Both the position numbers and the translations under genes were made by a program. Below the pieces are notes generated by a model, which did not search any database, was not told the DNA's origin, and worked only from the letters and a program-made list of their open reading frames with translations. This document shows positions 8,890 through 17,718 of a stretch of 54,913 nucleotides of DNA, piece by piece (positions within the stretch are counted from its first letter, which is position 1; every line of letters starts with the position of its first letter). This DNA is from Legionella gresilensis. Its GTDB lineage: Bacteria > Pseudomonadota > Gammaproteobacteria > Legionellales > Legionellaceae. Location of the stretch: the NCBI RefSeq assembly GCF_900639865.1, contig NZ_CAAAHX010000016.1, positions 1 through 54,913 on the forward strand. The letters are read 5' to 3'.

Positions 8890-10266
8890 TTATGTTTTTA
8901 TTGAAATTTTAATAGCCGTTTTTAACAAAGATATTAAAGTAGCAAGACTATATAGTACAATTAAAATTAATAAAAAGAGTTTAATAGTTTGAGGTTCAAC
9001 AGGTATTGGCGAGGTAATTGGTGGAACAATTGTAAGAAAATATTGTCGCTGATTAAAAACTTCTGATTTAATATCTTCTACTGATTTAAGTGCAACTTCC
9101 CATTCTTTTTCGGCAAGATCTCTCTCAATTATAGCGCGCTCAAAACCTGCTAGAATTTTATTCATAGACCAATTGCCATTGTCTACTAACCGCATGTTTA
9201 AATTTTGTTGTTGCTGATGAAGTACAGAAAGGTGATCTCTTAAACGATCAACAACAGGACTATCTTTTACATTAGCTCGTTTATAAACAGCAATTTCCCT
9301 TTCCGTTTGTTTTATTTTTGCTTTAATATCATTTAAATTAGCGTATATAGCAGCCACAGTTTCTCGAGGGTTTAAATCACGTTTTAAAATTTGATAACTA
9401 ACAATTCTTTTTCGAGCAACCTGTAAAGCTTTTTCTTTTAGGGTAAGATTATATTCTGCTTCTTTGATTTTATCTCCAAACATTCTGTTTGATAAAGAAT
9501 TTACCCAACTCTCCGCATATAACAATAATGCATCAGCAAAGTACTTAGCATCTTTCTCGTTTTTAGCTTGGACTTTTATCTTTAGTATTCCTTCTTGAAT
9601 ATCTATGGCTACTTTTACTCGTCGTTTATAATAATAGTAATCGTCGTTACCAATTAATTTGTTAGAAAATGGCCGCGATAAAAAATGAGTATTAGCGTTT
9701 TTAAAATAACTTATAAAACCTTGTTCTTTCTCCATCCGATTCATCATTTCGCGAGAAAAGATATACTCTCTAGCTGAAAAAATATTTTGCATAACGTTGG
9801 GGCTTACTGATGTAGGTATTATTGAAGAGCCTATTGTATTATCATTTAAACTATTGGTTTTTATAGTTACGATAGATTCAGCTTCATAAAATGGAGTAGT
9901 AAATAATTTTGTAATGGCTGCCAAAAGAGCAGAGATTAATATTAATAAAAGAATACGTTTTAAAAATAATTGTTTTCGACGGTGATGTTCAAAAACAATA
10001 GCTTGTCTTGTTTCATTAATTTTTTCAATACTAGGAAGCTTCTCTAAAGCAGCAGTTTTTTTCTCTTTTTCTAGGTTATCAAGCTCTTCTTGCCGCTGAC
10101 GTTTAAATTGCTCAACCCGTATTTCACGTTCACTTTCAGCTTTTTCCCTTCGCTCTTTAGCAGCAAGCTCAGCAGCAGCTAAGCGTTGTGCTCTCCAAGC
10201 CTGAATACGCTCTTCATTAAATTTTTTTTTCTCAAGAAGCCTTTTTTCTTCTTCATTATCCATCAT
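8890..10266 (-). CDS. kpsE: Capsule export inner-membrane protein, KpsE/CtrB/BexC family
   Basis: A polysaccharide co-polymerase-type (PCP-3) protein that links the inner-membrane ABC transporter to the outer-membrane exporter. Of 458 residues, there are two membrane helices at about 103-122 and 426-448 flanking a large periplasmic domain with long coiled coils. The PCP-like segment KVQAKNEKDAKYFADALLLYAESWVN matches the family. The C-terminal SPIPVEP proline motif just before the second helix is also typical. Unusually, a very charged cytoplasmic coiled coil of about 75 residues (Glu/Arg/Lys-rich) precedes the first membrane helix. It follows the KpsT-like gene by 31 bp and is followed 12 bp later by the TPR-acyltransferase gene, so it is probably co-transcribed. 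Confidence 0.88.
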   Translation of the reverse strand: MMDNEEEKRLLEKKKFNEERIQAWRAQRLAAAELAAKERREKAESEREIRVEQFKRQRQEELDNLEKEKKTAALEKLPSIEKINETRQAIVFEHHRRKQLFLKRILLLILISALLAAITKLFTTPFYEAESIVTIKTNSLNDNTIGSSIIPTSVSPNVMQNIFSAREYIFSREMMNRMEKEQGFISYFKNANTHFLSRPFSNKLIGNDDYYYYKRRVKVAIDIQEGILKIKVQAKNEKDAKYFADALLLYAESWVNSLSNRMFGDKIKEAEYNLTLKEKALQVARKRIVSYQILKRDLNPRETVAAIYANLNDIKAKIKQTEREIAVYKRANVKDSPVVDRLRDHLSVLHQQQQNLNMRLVDNGNWSMNKILAGFERAIIERDLAEKEWEVALKSVEDIKSEVFNQRQYFLTIVPPITSPIPVEPQTIKLFLLILIVLYSLATLISLLKTAIKISIKT

Positions 10267-10297
10267 CTTTCTACATATATCCTGTCCATGTATTCTG

Positions 10298-10957
10298 CTA
10301 TATTAGGCTTAAGTCCTGCTCAAAAAAATAACATGCTTCTTCATATGATTGATACATTTGAATTTGGCCATCTTGAAGAAGGCCATGTTTATCACAAATA
10401 TTTTGTGTAAGTTTTGGATTGCGGGTAAAAAATATTAAACCTGATTTTTTTAACCTTAATTCTAAAGCTACTTCGCACTTTATTCTAAAATCATCATCAC
10501 CCACGCTTAATTTTTCATCTGCTAAAAAGAAATCACAAGGGATAGCTAGACTTAAAGCAAAGCCTAATTTGGCGCGCATACTACCAGAATAAGCGCTCAT
10601 TTTTAAATTCAGCTCAATATCTGATAGTTCAGCAAAGTCCTGACAAAAAGCCCGTAAATCAAATGGATCTAGATAATTTAATTGCGCAATAATTTTTATA
10701 TTTTCATTTGCTGTAAGAAAAGGATGAAACGCGCCAGCATAACCTAAGGGCCACGCAGTTCTTTTTTTTATTAAAACACCACTATCAAGCTTCAACATAC
10801 CTGCAAGAATTTTTACTACAGTACTCTTGCCTGTTCCAATACCACCTAGTATACCGACTTTCTGATGCTCTTCAACTAAAAAAGTTGCATTATTAAGGAC
10901 TATCTGTAATCCACTAAGATTTTTAAAATATTTAGTGCCATTTATAAAACCTAACAA
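10298..10957 (-). CDS. kpsT: Capsule export ABC transporter ATP-binding protein, KpsT/CtrD/BexA family
   Basis: The ATPase that powers capsule polysaccharide export across the inner membrane with KpsM. Its 219 residues match the family length. Walker A is GGIGTGKS at 38-45, the signature region is MSAYSGSMRAKLGFAL, and Walker B is FFLADE. Each is close to the KpsT subfamily (FHPFLTANENI is also typical). The switch (H-loop) histidine, normally in an SHS-type motif after the strand following Walker B, is absent: the site reads FFTRNPK. This may lower or alter ATPase activity. It sits between the permease gene and the KpsE-like gene. Confidence 0.9.
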   Translation of the reverse strand: MLGFINGTKYFKNLSGLQIVLNNATFLVEEHQKVGILGGIGTGKSTVVKILAGMLKLDSGVLIKKRTAWPLGYAGAFHPFLTANENIKIIAQLNYLDPFDLRAFCQDFAELSDIELNLKMSAYSGSMRAKLGFALSLAIPCDFFLADEKLSVGDDDFRIKCEVALELRLKKSGLIFFTRNPKLTQNICDKHGLLQDGQIQMYQSYEEACYFFEQDLSLI

Positions 10958-11064
10958 GGTATCACCTAATTTTTTTTCAATTTTTAAATTTTATAGTTCT
11001 ACCATTTAACTAAATTACAATAGTGTAGTAAATAGAGATTAATAACTGCTTTTCTACAAAAAAT

Positions 11065-11811
11065 TTAAATATAAGTCCTTAGTCGATGCATTCTAATAAA
11101 TAGTGTTAAACCAGTTACGATAAGTATAAATAAGATAGGCTGATAGTATATAGCCATCCTAGAATGATAACTTAAAAAGGTGCCATCTCTTATAATCTCA
11201 ATTGACTGAAATAGCGGATTCATAGCTCCTATCTCAGACGCCCATTCGGGTAATTCATTTGCAGTATAAAAAATACCCGAGATCCAAAAGACAGGCCGAA
11301 GCATAATTGGCAAAAATTTTTCTACCATAGGATATAGAGCTGCTAATTCAGCTGTAAGACTTCCTACAGCAGCTCCTGTACCCCAGGCACAAAGATAGCC
11401 ATATATCATTATTAATGGATCATTGCATTCTACCTTATCAAAAATAATAAAATTAAATAAAAAAAGTATTAAAAAGACGAAAATACTATTTAATAACTCT
11501 ACGAAGGCAGCAGCAGCGAGGATAATTAAAGGCGTAATACTAGGTATATGAAGGATAGTTTGACTTGTTTTCCTAGTTCTCAATATAGAGTTAATAGTAT
11601 ATCTAAAGAGAATATATGAAAGCATTCCAGGTATAAGAAAACTGACTATATCCGTAAAGATAGGGACTTGTTTTCCAACTAGTGAAAAAAAAATAATTAA
11701 TGCCCCTATCCAGGCTAAGGGATTTATCAACGCCCATATATAAGCTAATGTATCGCCAGAGAACCTAGATTTAATATCCTTAATAATTAAGGTATTTATA
11801 ATTTCATTCAT
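11065..11811 (-). CDS. kpsM: Capsule export ABC transporter permease, KpsM/CtrC/BexB family
   Basis: The ABC-2-type membrane subunit that forms the export channel with the KpsT-like ATPase. Its 248 residues hold six hydrophobic helices starting near residue 26. The N-terminal KDIKSRFSGDTLAYIWALINPLAW is the conserved amphipathic interface and first membrane segment of this family, and FWISGIFYTANELP with MNPLFQSIEIIRDG near residues 175-210 is the C-terminal hallmark. It begins 38 bp after the KpsD-like gene and is followed after 107 bp by the ATPase gene. Confidence 0.92.
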   Translation of the reverse strand: MNEIINTLIIKDIKSRFSGDTLAYIWALINPLAWIGALIIFFSLVGKQVPIFTDIVSFLIPGMLSYILFRYTINSILRTRKTSQTILHIPSITPLIILAAAAFVELLNSIFVFLILFLFNFIIFDKVECNDPLIMIYGYLCAWGTGAAVGSLTAELAALYPMVEKFLPIMLRPVFWISGIFYTANELPEWASEIGAMNPLFQSIEIIRDGTFLSYHSRMAIYYQPILFILIVTGLTLFIRMHRLRTYI

Positions 11812-11849
11812 AATGTGTTTGATATAGCTTTTTATATAAGGCCTTGTAG

Positions 11850-12971
11850 TTAAAATGATCTGCCTACGCCTACCGCTGGACTTAAGCTCGATAATATTTT
11901 CCTAATATTTGTATAAGGCGCATCGGTAGTAATAATCAAGTCACCATCCCTAATCTTAAAATGTTGTGCAGCAAAAACTGATTGCACTTGCCGCATATTT
12001 AATTCATATATTACTTGAGAATCGATTTTGAGCAGTCTAATCCCTAAGGAGGAAGGTAATAAATTTATAATTTCTGCTTTTTCATATCTTAATAAAAAAA
12101 CGCCAGATGGATTGGCAACTTCATCGCTTAATCCTTCAGCTAAAGCAATAGCTTCAACTAATGATAATTCACTTTTTGGAAATTTGATTAGTTTTTGAAT
12201 ACCTGTTGCGCCAAGAACGGTAAAAGAACGATTTATCTCACTTAGAATTATATTATCTCTAGGATAAAGATTAATATTTTTATGTGGTGATTGATAAATA
12301 TCAATCAAAGTAGTTTTGTATTTTTCTCCATTTCTTTCTAGCATAACTTCAGTTAACTCAGGAGCTAAAGTGGATCCTCCTGCTTCTGCAAGGACAGATA
12401 TTAAATCATGCCGTCTGGGCATTATTTCAAATGTGCCAGGTTTTGTAACAACACCTTGAATAGCAACTTGTTTACTTATGCCTTCTATCTTTTTAATAAT
12501 TACTTGTGGATTAATAACTTTATTTTTTAATATTAAAGTTAGTTTCTGCTGTAATTGTTCTAATGTATTTCCGGCCGCTTTAACTTTACCTACATAAGGA
12601 ATATAAATATTTCCTGTTTCGGAAATAACAGTTGGACCTAGATTGGCAGCGCCTTTTTGCTCACCTGTATATAACCCCTCTGTAGCATTTTCCCAAATAG
12701 CAATATCTAACTTATCGCCAATGTCGAGTGTTTCGTAGTTAATAAGTTTAGTTTGTTCTAAAGGTAGCCAAGTAGATAAAGAATTTAAATTTACTATTCT
12801 GGATACAGTTAAATTTACTGGAATAATTGGAATTTGACCATAGCTACTTTTATATACGTCAAATTTAGTAGGACCACTTCGTGGTAATATTGTACAACTT
12901 GACAGCAAAGGGTAAAAAAATACAACTATTAATTGATAAACTATAAATTTTATTACACCAACTCTTCGCAC
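11850..12971 (-). CDS. Outer-membrane polysaccharide export lipoprotein (KpsD/CtrA/Wza family)
   Basis: The outer-membrane component of the capsule exporter. Residues 1-26 form a lipoprotein signal with lipobox LSSC, followed by TILPRSGP. A poly_export domain (YETLDIGDKLDIAIWE to VKAAGNTLEQLQQKL) is followed by at least two SLBB-type segments (IQGVVTKPGTFEIMPRRHDLISVLAEAGG and a second beginning VLGATGIQKLIKFP). At 373 residues it matches CtrA/BexD-type channels rather than the longer KpsD. The GTG start lies inside the 3' end of the glycosyltransferase gene, an overlap of 19 bp that suggests translational coupling. An AGGAAG sits unusually close to the GTG. Confidence 0.88.
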   Translation of the reverse strand: MRRVGVIKFIVYQLIVVFFYPLLSSCTILPRSGPTKFDVYKSSYGQIPIIPVNLTVSRIVNLNSLSTWLPLEQTKLINYETLDIGDKLDIAIWENATEGLYTGEQKGAANLGPTVISETGNIYIPYVGKVKAAGNTLEQLQQKLTLILKNKVINPQVIIKKIEGISKQVAIQGVVTKPGTFEIMPRRHDLISVLAEAGGSTLAPELTEVMLERNGEKYKTTLIDIYQSPHKNINLYPRDNIILSEINRSFTVLGATGIQKLIKFPKSELSLVEAIALAEGLSDEVANPSGVFLLRYEKAEIINLLPSSLGIRLLKIDSQVIYELNMRQVQSVFAAQHFKIRDGDLIITTDAPYTNIRKILSSLSPAVGVGRSF

Positions 12972-14812
12972 ACTTCCTGCTCCACTGCTATTTGAGAAGT
13001 TGATCCAGCTAAAGTACTCACGGTTTTCTCAATCATGCCTGAGATAGAAAAGTTTGTACTCGCAAAGCTAATAGCTTTGTTTTTCAATTCCGGATCGTTT
13101 TTAAACATCATTATTATATTTGATACTTTTTCGCAAGCTTCTAATAAATCTGGCTCTTGGGCATCACTTAAGATAAAACCTGTTTCACCTTGAATAAAGC
13201 ATTCTTGGGCACCACCAGCTGGCGTAGAAACTATAGGTACTCCCATATACTGAGCTTCAATAAGTACATTTGGTAAACCCTCATACAAAGACATTAGTAA
13301 CATGACATCCATTTTTAATAACCAATAACCGACTGATTTACTTAAGCCAACAAATAAAATTCTATCTGTAATTTTTAATTCATTTGCTAATGCCATGCAT
13401 TGTGTACGTAAACGTCCTTCTCCAACCAATATAAATCGAGCTTTCCGATGTTTTTGAAGATATCTCTTAATAAACCGAATGACTAGAATAGGGCGTTTGT
13501 CAGCTTCAAATCTAAAGACGCCACCTATGGTTTCTGTGGCATCAGATGTTTGAGAGGCAAATTTATTCCATATTTGTTCATCTTGTCCCTCAGGATCAGT
13601 TTTAGGTGACGCAATACCATTATAAATAATAGAAAATCGTTTAAATGGAATACCTAACCATTCTGCATAAGCCTTAGCTGTCGCAGCTGTATTTGTTACA
13701 AAAGAAACACTGGGAATTTCTGCTAAGCATTTATAAAGAGTATAATATTCAGGTTTAAATAAATGTGGTCTTAAATTAGGAGGATAGCCTCGAAAATTTA
13801 GTATAATTCGAGAAACACCTGCAACTAAGGCTGCAATAGCTGCAAACAAAATAGCGCCATCTTGCCATATAAATGCAACTTCTGTTTTAGCTTCTCTGTA
13901 ATATTGAACTAAGTGACTTAAACCATATCTAACAAGGCTAGGGCTTTCATTAAGTAAATCTAAAAGCGTTGCAGAATCGATGTTAAGTTTTTCAATTGGT
14001 ATAGATGGCATATTTCTAATTTGAAATAAATTAACTCCATGTTCTTTTAATAGTGGAGAAAAAAAGATTTTTTCTTCTTCTGAGTCAGTAACATTAATTA
14101 CGACATCAACTTCTGTATTAATCTTTACACCTAAAACTAATTCATCATGTTTTTTTTTCTTATTTATATGTATAGCTGTAAGGCAAACTTGGCGTTCAGC
14201 ACCTCCAGGTCCTAAACTTCCTGTTATTAAAGAAACTTTCCCTAGTTGGTTAGGAATACTTTTTATTTTAGCTTGTTCTTTAAGGCATAAAATAGCATGC
14301 TTCATCGCTAAAATACTAAAATCATCACTGCTTTGTACCTGCCGGCCTTCTTTAGTTTCTACAAGATTTATTATCTTTATAATTTCATCATAAATAACGA
14401 GTTGTTTTTTATCTAACTTACTAACATCTACAGGTTTAATGACTTCATATGCCTTGATTACTTTTCTTCTTTTTCTTAAGGTTTGAGCATACAAAATTCT
14501 TAATTTCTCACTTTCTGGAAATTTTATAATTAATGCATCAAACATATTATCTGAGTCATCATATTTTTTCATTTTATATAATAAATGAGCATGAACTAAG
14601 AGCGACTCAATACAGTTTTGCTTAAGTAAAGGCGAGTTGTTAATTAATTCTTCTGCTTTGGGCAACTGATTATATTTAATTAATGCTTGAACATATTTAT
14701 CAAATAATGGGAGATTATTGCTATTTAATTCATAAGCATTTCTTGCTTCTGATAGAATTTTATCTTCAGAATTCAAATGCATATTTGAATTATCACTTGC
14801 CTCGGTGATCAT
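12953..14812 (-). CDS. TPR-containing GT4 glycosyltransferase
   Basis: A 619-residue enzyme likely to transfer sugar residues during capsule or glycan assembly. Residues about 15-130 are TPR-like helices. From about residue 190 a GT-B fold follows, with the N-terminal SLITGSLGPGGAERQ motif typical of GT4 and, in the second domain, LVGEGRLRTQC and an E-x7-E nucleotide-binding motif EGLPNVLIE followed by APVG-type VSTPAGG. It has no membrane segment, so it is cytosolic or membrane-associated. It overlaps the KpsD-like gene downstream. Its ATG has a good AGGAAAA ribosome site. It is the only glycosyltransferase seen in the locus, so repeat-unit synthesis probably needs enzymes encoded elsewhere. 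Confidence 0.88.
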   Translation of the reverse strand: MITEASDNSNMHLNSEDKILSEARNAYELNSNNLPLFDKYVQALIKYNQLPKAEELINNSPLLKQNCIESLLVHAHLLYKMKKYDDSDNMFDALIIKFPESEKLRILYAQTLRKRRKVIKAYEVIKPVDVSKLDKKQLVIYDEIIKIINLVETKEGRQVQSSDDFSILAMKHAILCLKEQAKIKSIPNQLGKVSLITGSLGPGGAERQVCLTAIHINKKKKHDELVLGVKINTEVDVVINVTDSEEEKIFFSPLLKEHGVNLFQIRNMPSIPIEKLNIDSATLLDLLNESPSLVRYGLSHLVQYYREAKTEVAFIWQDGAILFAAIAALVAGVSRIILNFRGYPPNLRPHLFKPEYYTLYKCLAEIPSVSFVTNTAATAKAYAEWLGIPFKRFSIIYNGIASPKTDPEGQDEQIWNKFASQTSDATETIGGVFRFEADKRPILVIRFIKRYLQKHRKARFILVGEGRLRTQCMALANELKITDRILFVGLSKSVGYWLLKMDVMLLMSLYEGLPNVLIEAQYMGVPIVSTPAGGAQECFIQGETGFILSDAQEPDLLEACEKVSNIIMMFKNDPELKNKAISFASTNFSISGMIEKTVSTLAGSTSQIAVEQEVCEELV

Positions 14813-14931
14813 AGCTATTTTCCTGAATTAGTAGTGACAACACTTAGAAATAGATCCTCAATTTTGACATTTTCTATAGCCTTTAAGACTTGTTTTTGCT
14901 AGGAGTAAGATTGAGGTACCAATATTGTTAG

Positions 14932-16236
14932 TTAAGCACTAACAATATTGGCATTATTAAACTTTCTAAAAGCACCACGAGTATCAACAATTAATTTTGC
15001 ATTTTTTGCAATTAGCTCATAATTGAATGCTTGATGTGCTGTAGTTAAAATCACACAGTCATACTGGTTTATAGTAGATTCTGTTATTTCAATACTTAAC
15101 AAGTCAAACTTATGTGCACGCATTTGTGGAAAAAAAGGAACATGCGGATCAGAATAATCAACAAGTGCGCCTCTTTCCTGGAGTAATTCCATTATTTCTA
15201 TAGAGGGTGACTCGCGAACGTCATCTATATCTCTTTTATAAGCAATACCAAGCACAAGAATGCGGCTATTCTTGATAGTACATTCTCGCTCATTCATAGC
15301 TTGTGCAACTTTATTTACGACCCAATGCGGCATATGGCTATTAATTTCTCCAGCTAATTCTATAAAGCGAGTGTGTATTCCATATTCGCGTGCCTTCCAG
15401 GTTAAATAAAATGGATCAATTGGAATACAATGTCCACCAATTCCTGGCCCTGGATTATATGCTACGAAACCGAAAGGTTTAGTAGATGCTGCTTCGATGA
15501 CCTCATGAATATCAATATCCATTTTATCAGCTAACATTTTAATTTCATTAACTAAGCCAATATTTACTGAGCGATGGATGTTTTCAAGAAGCTTAGTCAT
15601 TTCAGCTACTTTTGTATTAGAAACTGAAACAATATGGTGAATAATTGAAGAATATAGAGCCCGGCCTGCGGTGCGACAATTTTCTGTATCGCCACCGCAT
15701 ACTTTTGGAATAGTTGCTGTAGAGAAATCAGGGTTACCTGGATCTTCACGTTCTGGAGAATAAACAAGAAAAATATCTTCTCCAACCTTTAAACCTGTAC
15801 TTTCGATTCTAGGCTTTAACTCTTCTTGGGTTGTACCAGGATAAGTAGTACTTTCAAGAGAAATCAATTGGTCTTTTTGAAGAAAGGGTTGCAGGGAATC
15901 CATTGTCTGTAAGACGAAGCTTAAATCAGGTTCGCGATATTTATTTAAGGGTGTTGGTACACATAATATAATTGCATCGGCTTCTTTAGATTTCGAAAAA
16001 TCAGAGGTTGCAATAAAGAGCTTTTTAACATTAGAAATTCGCTCATTAGGAATGTGTTTAATATATGATTTGCCTTGATTTAACAATTCATTTTTAGATT
16101 CATCAACATCAATCCCAATTACTCGATATCCCACCTCAGCAAATCGAAGCATTAATGGTAAACCAACGTAACCTAGACCTACAATTGCAATAATAGCTTC
16201 TTTATTATTAATTTTTTCTATAAAACTGCCTAACAT
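14932..16236 (-). CDS. wbpA: UDP-N-acetylglucosamine 6-dehydrogenase-like nucleotide-sugar dehydrogenase (WbpA family)
   Basis: Oxidises the C6 hydroxyl of a UDP-sugar to a carboxylate with NAD. The NAD-binding GLGYVG lies at 20-25, the [11 protein letters not shown] motif at 127-136 (typical of the UDP-GlcNAc dehydrogenase branch, not the STVPVGT of UDP-glucose dehydrogenase), and the catalytic cysteine is C270 in [14 protein letters not shown]. Lys215 and Asn219 lie in the conserved EMTKLLEN helix. The length of 434 is normal. The gene follows the epimerase by 26 bp. The product is probably UDP-GlcNAc uronate for the exported glycan, though the exact substrate cannot be settled by eye. Confidence 0.88.
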   Translation of the reverse strand: MLGSFIEKINNKEAIIAIVGLGYVGLPLMLRFAEVGYRVIGIDVDESKNELLNQGKSYIKHIPNERISNVKKLFIATSDFSKSKEADAIILCVPTPLNKYREPDLSFVLQTMDSLQPFLQKDQLISLESTTYPGTTQEELKPRIESTGLKVGEDIFLVYSPEREDPGNPDFSTATIPKVCGGDTENCRTAGRALYSSIIHHIVSVSNTKVAEMTKLLENIHRSVNIGLVNEIKMLADKMDIDIHEVIEAASTKPFGFVAYNPGPGIGGHCIPIDPFYLTWKAREYGIHTRFIELAGEINSHMPHWVVNKVAQAMNERECTIKNSRILVLGIAYKRDIDDVRESPSIEIMELLQERGALVDYSDPHVPFFPQMRAHKFDLLSIEITESTINQYDCVILTTAHQAFNYELIAKNAKLIVDTRGAFRKFNNANIVSA

Positions 16237-16262
16237 TTTATCTCATCCTTGATTTTGTTTAA

Positions 16263-17285
16263 CTAAATGACTGGGTTATCTACTTTATAGTAGTATCTAT
16301 ACCAATCGACAAAATTTTTAATTCCTTTAGCGATAGGCGTATTTGGTTTAAAGTCAACCCATTTATTAAGTGCTTCGGTATTAGATGCGGTAGCTGGTAC
16401 ATCCCCAGGTTGCATAGGCAAATAATCCTTTTGTGCTTCTATACCAAGGGCGTCCTCTAGGGCGCTAATATAAGATATCAGGGGAATTGGATTATTATTT
16501 CCGATATTAAAAACTCGATAAGGAGCATTACTAATTGCTGGGCTTGGGGTTGCCGCACTAAAATTGCTATCTGCTGTTGCTACCTTACGGGTGACGCGTA
16601 TGATTCCTTCTACAATATCATCAATGTAGGTAAAATCTCTTATCATTTTGCCATGGTTATAAATATCAATTGGCTTATTTGCTAGAATAGCTTGCGTAAA
16701 TTTGAATAAAGCCATATCGGGGCGACCCCAGGGGCCATATACTGTAAAGAAACGTAATCCAGTTGTAGGCAAATTATATAAATGGCTGTATGTATGTGCC
16801 ATTAACTCATTTGCTTTTTTTGTTGCAGCATAAAGACTTATGGGGTGATCAATGTTTTGGGATTCATCAAATGGTAAGGAAGTATTGCTACCATAGACAC
16901 TAGAGCTACTAGCATAAACTAGATGTTGAACATCATTATATCGACACCCTTCTAGAATGTTTAGGAATCCTTGAATATTAGCATCGATGTAAGCATGTGG
17001 ATTTATCAAAGAATATCGAACACCTGCCTGAGCAGCTAAATGGACAACTTTTTTTGGTTTTTCAGTGGCAAATAATTCTTTTATCGCTTCTTTATCGCTC
17101 ACGTCCATTTCATAAAATTTAAAATCTGGACTAGAATTTAGCTGATTTAGTCGTGCCTTTTTCAGATTTACATCATAATAATTATTAAGGTTATCAACGC
17201 CTACGATTTCGTTACCATCAAGCAAGAAACGTAAAGCAGTATGCATCCCAATAAAACCGGCACATCCGGTAAGTAAAATTTTCAT
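16263..17285 (-). CDS. NAD-dependent sugar-nucleotide epimerase, UDP-glucuronate 4-epimerase-like
   Basis: An extended short-chain dehydrogenase/reductase that inverts a UDP-sugar. It has the Rossmann motif GCAGFIG at 7-13, the VDNLNNYYDVNLKKARL block typical of UDP-glucuronate epimerases at 30-46, serines in YASSSSVYG at 124-131 and catalytic YxxxK at Y152/K156. The 340-residue length fits. It is the first gene of the capsule run, with ribosome site AAGGA before the ATG. Because the next gene is a UDP-GlcNAc-type dehydrogenase, its real substrate might be UDP-GlcNAc uronate rather than UDP-glucuronate. Confidence 0.87.
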   Translation of the reverse strand: MKILLTGCAGFIGMHTALRFLLDGNEIVGVDNLNNYYDVNLKKARLNQLNSSPDFKFYEMDVSDKEAIKELFATEKPKKVVHLAAQAGVRYSLINPHAYIDANIQGFLNILEGCRYNDVQHLVYASSSSVYGSNTSLPFDESQNIDHPISLYAATKKANELMAHTYSHLYNLPTTGLRFFTVYGPWGRPDMALFKFTQAILANKPIDIYNHGKMIRDFTYIDDIVEGIIRVTRKVATADSNFSAATPSPAISNAPYRVFNIGNNNPIPLISYISALEDALGIEAQKDYLPMQPGDVPATASNTEALNKWVDFKPNTPIAKGIKNFVDWYRYYYKVDNPVI

Positions 17286-17682
17286 CTATGTCCTTATTTG
17301 CCGCAGCGACTAATAGATTAACTATAACAAAAGGGGGGTATCAAATAAACTCTTATAATAAATCATATTGAAATAATAGTTAATTCTTTGGTCAGCGGAA
17401 TAGAAATATTCCTATTAGAATTAATCAGAGTATAAAAGGATATATAATATTTTTTTAGGCTTGGTTGCCTCCATTTACTTTTATAGAATAGTTTATTAAA
17501 CAGGTATACTTGTTTATATGCTTATTTAGTAGACTGCTTTTACCTTTTTTTGATTTTTTAAGTTAATGTGCTAAAAATATTTATAATTTATTTTATCTTT
17601 TGAAAAAAGTCGTTTATTTCATATTTTATTTAAATAGTAAAATATTTAAGCAAAAAGTATTTAAATATGGCATAAATTTTGA
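17286..17682. other. Divergent intergenic region between capsule locus and coiled-coil gene
   Basis: The only plausible site for the promoter of the minus-strand capsule run and for that of the plus-strand coiled-coil gene. A near-perfect 20-bp palindrome TAAACAGGTATACTTGTTTA lies at 17497-17516 (one mismatched pair) and resembles an operator. The rest is AT-rich. No short gene is supported. Confidence 0.5.
17497..17516. promoter_or_regulatory. 20-bp near-palindrome, candidate operator
   Basis: TAAACAGGTATACTTGTTTA matches its own reverse complement at all but one pair. Its place between divergent transcription units fits a dimeric repressor or activator site for the capsule operon or the coiled-coil gene. 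The regulator is unknown. Confidence 0.4.
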
Positions 17683-17688
17683 TATAAT
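17683..17688 (+). promoter_or_regulatory. -10 box TATAAT
   Basis: A perfect TATAAT sits so close to the ATG at 17695 that transcription would start about there. This favours the later ATG at 17719 as the true start of the coiled-coil gene. No clear -35 box is seen. Confidence 0.5.
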
Positions 17689-17718
17689 TATTCTATGTGC
17701 TTAAATGAGGTTATGGTT

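Noticed and set aside
17643-17664. Repeated TATTTAA upstream of the coiled-coil gene, considered as a PmrA-type effector regulator site
   Set aside because: Spacing of 15 bases and the sequence do not fit the tandem PmrA box (about 11-base spacing, CTTAAT core).
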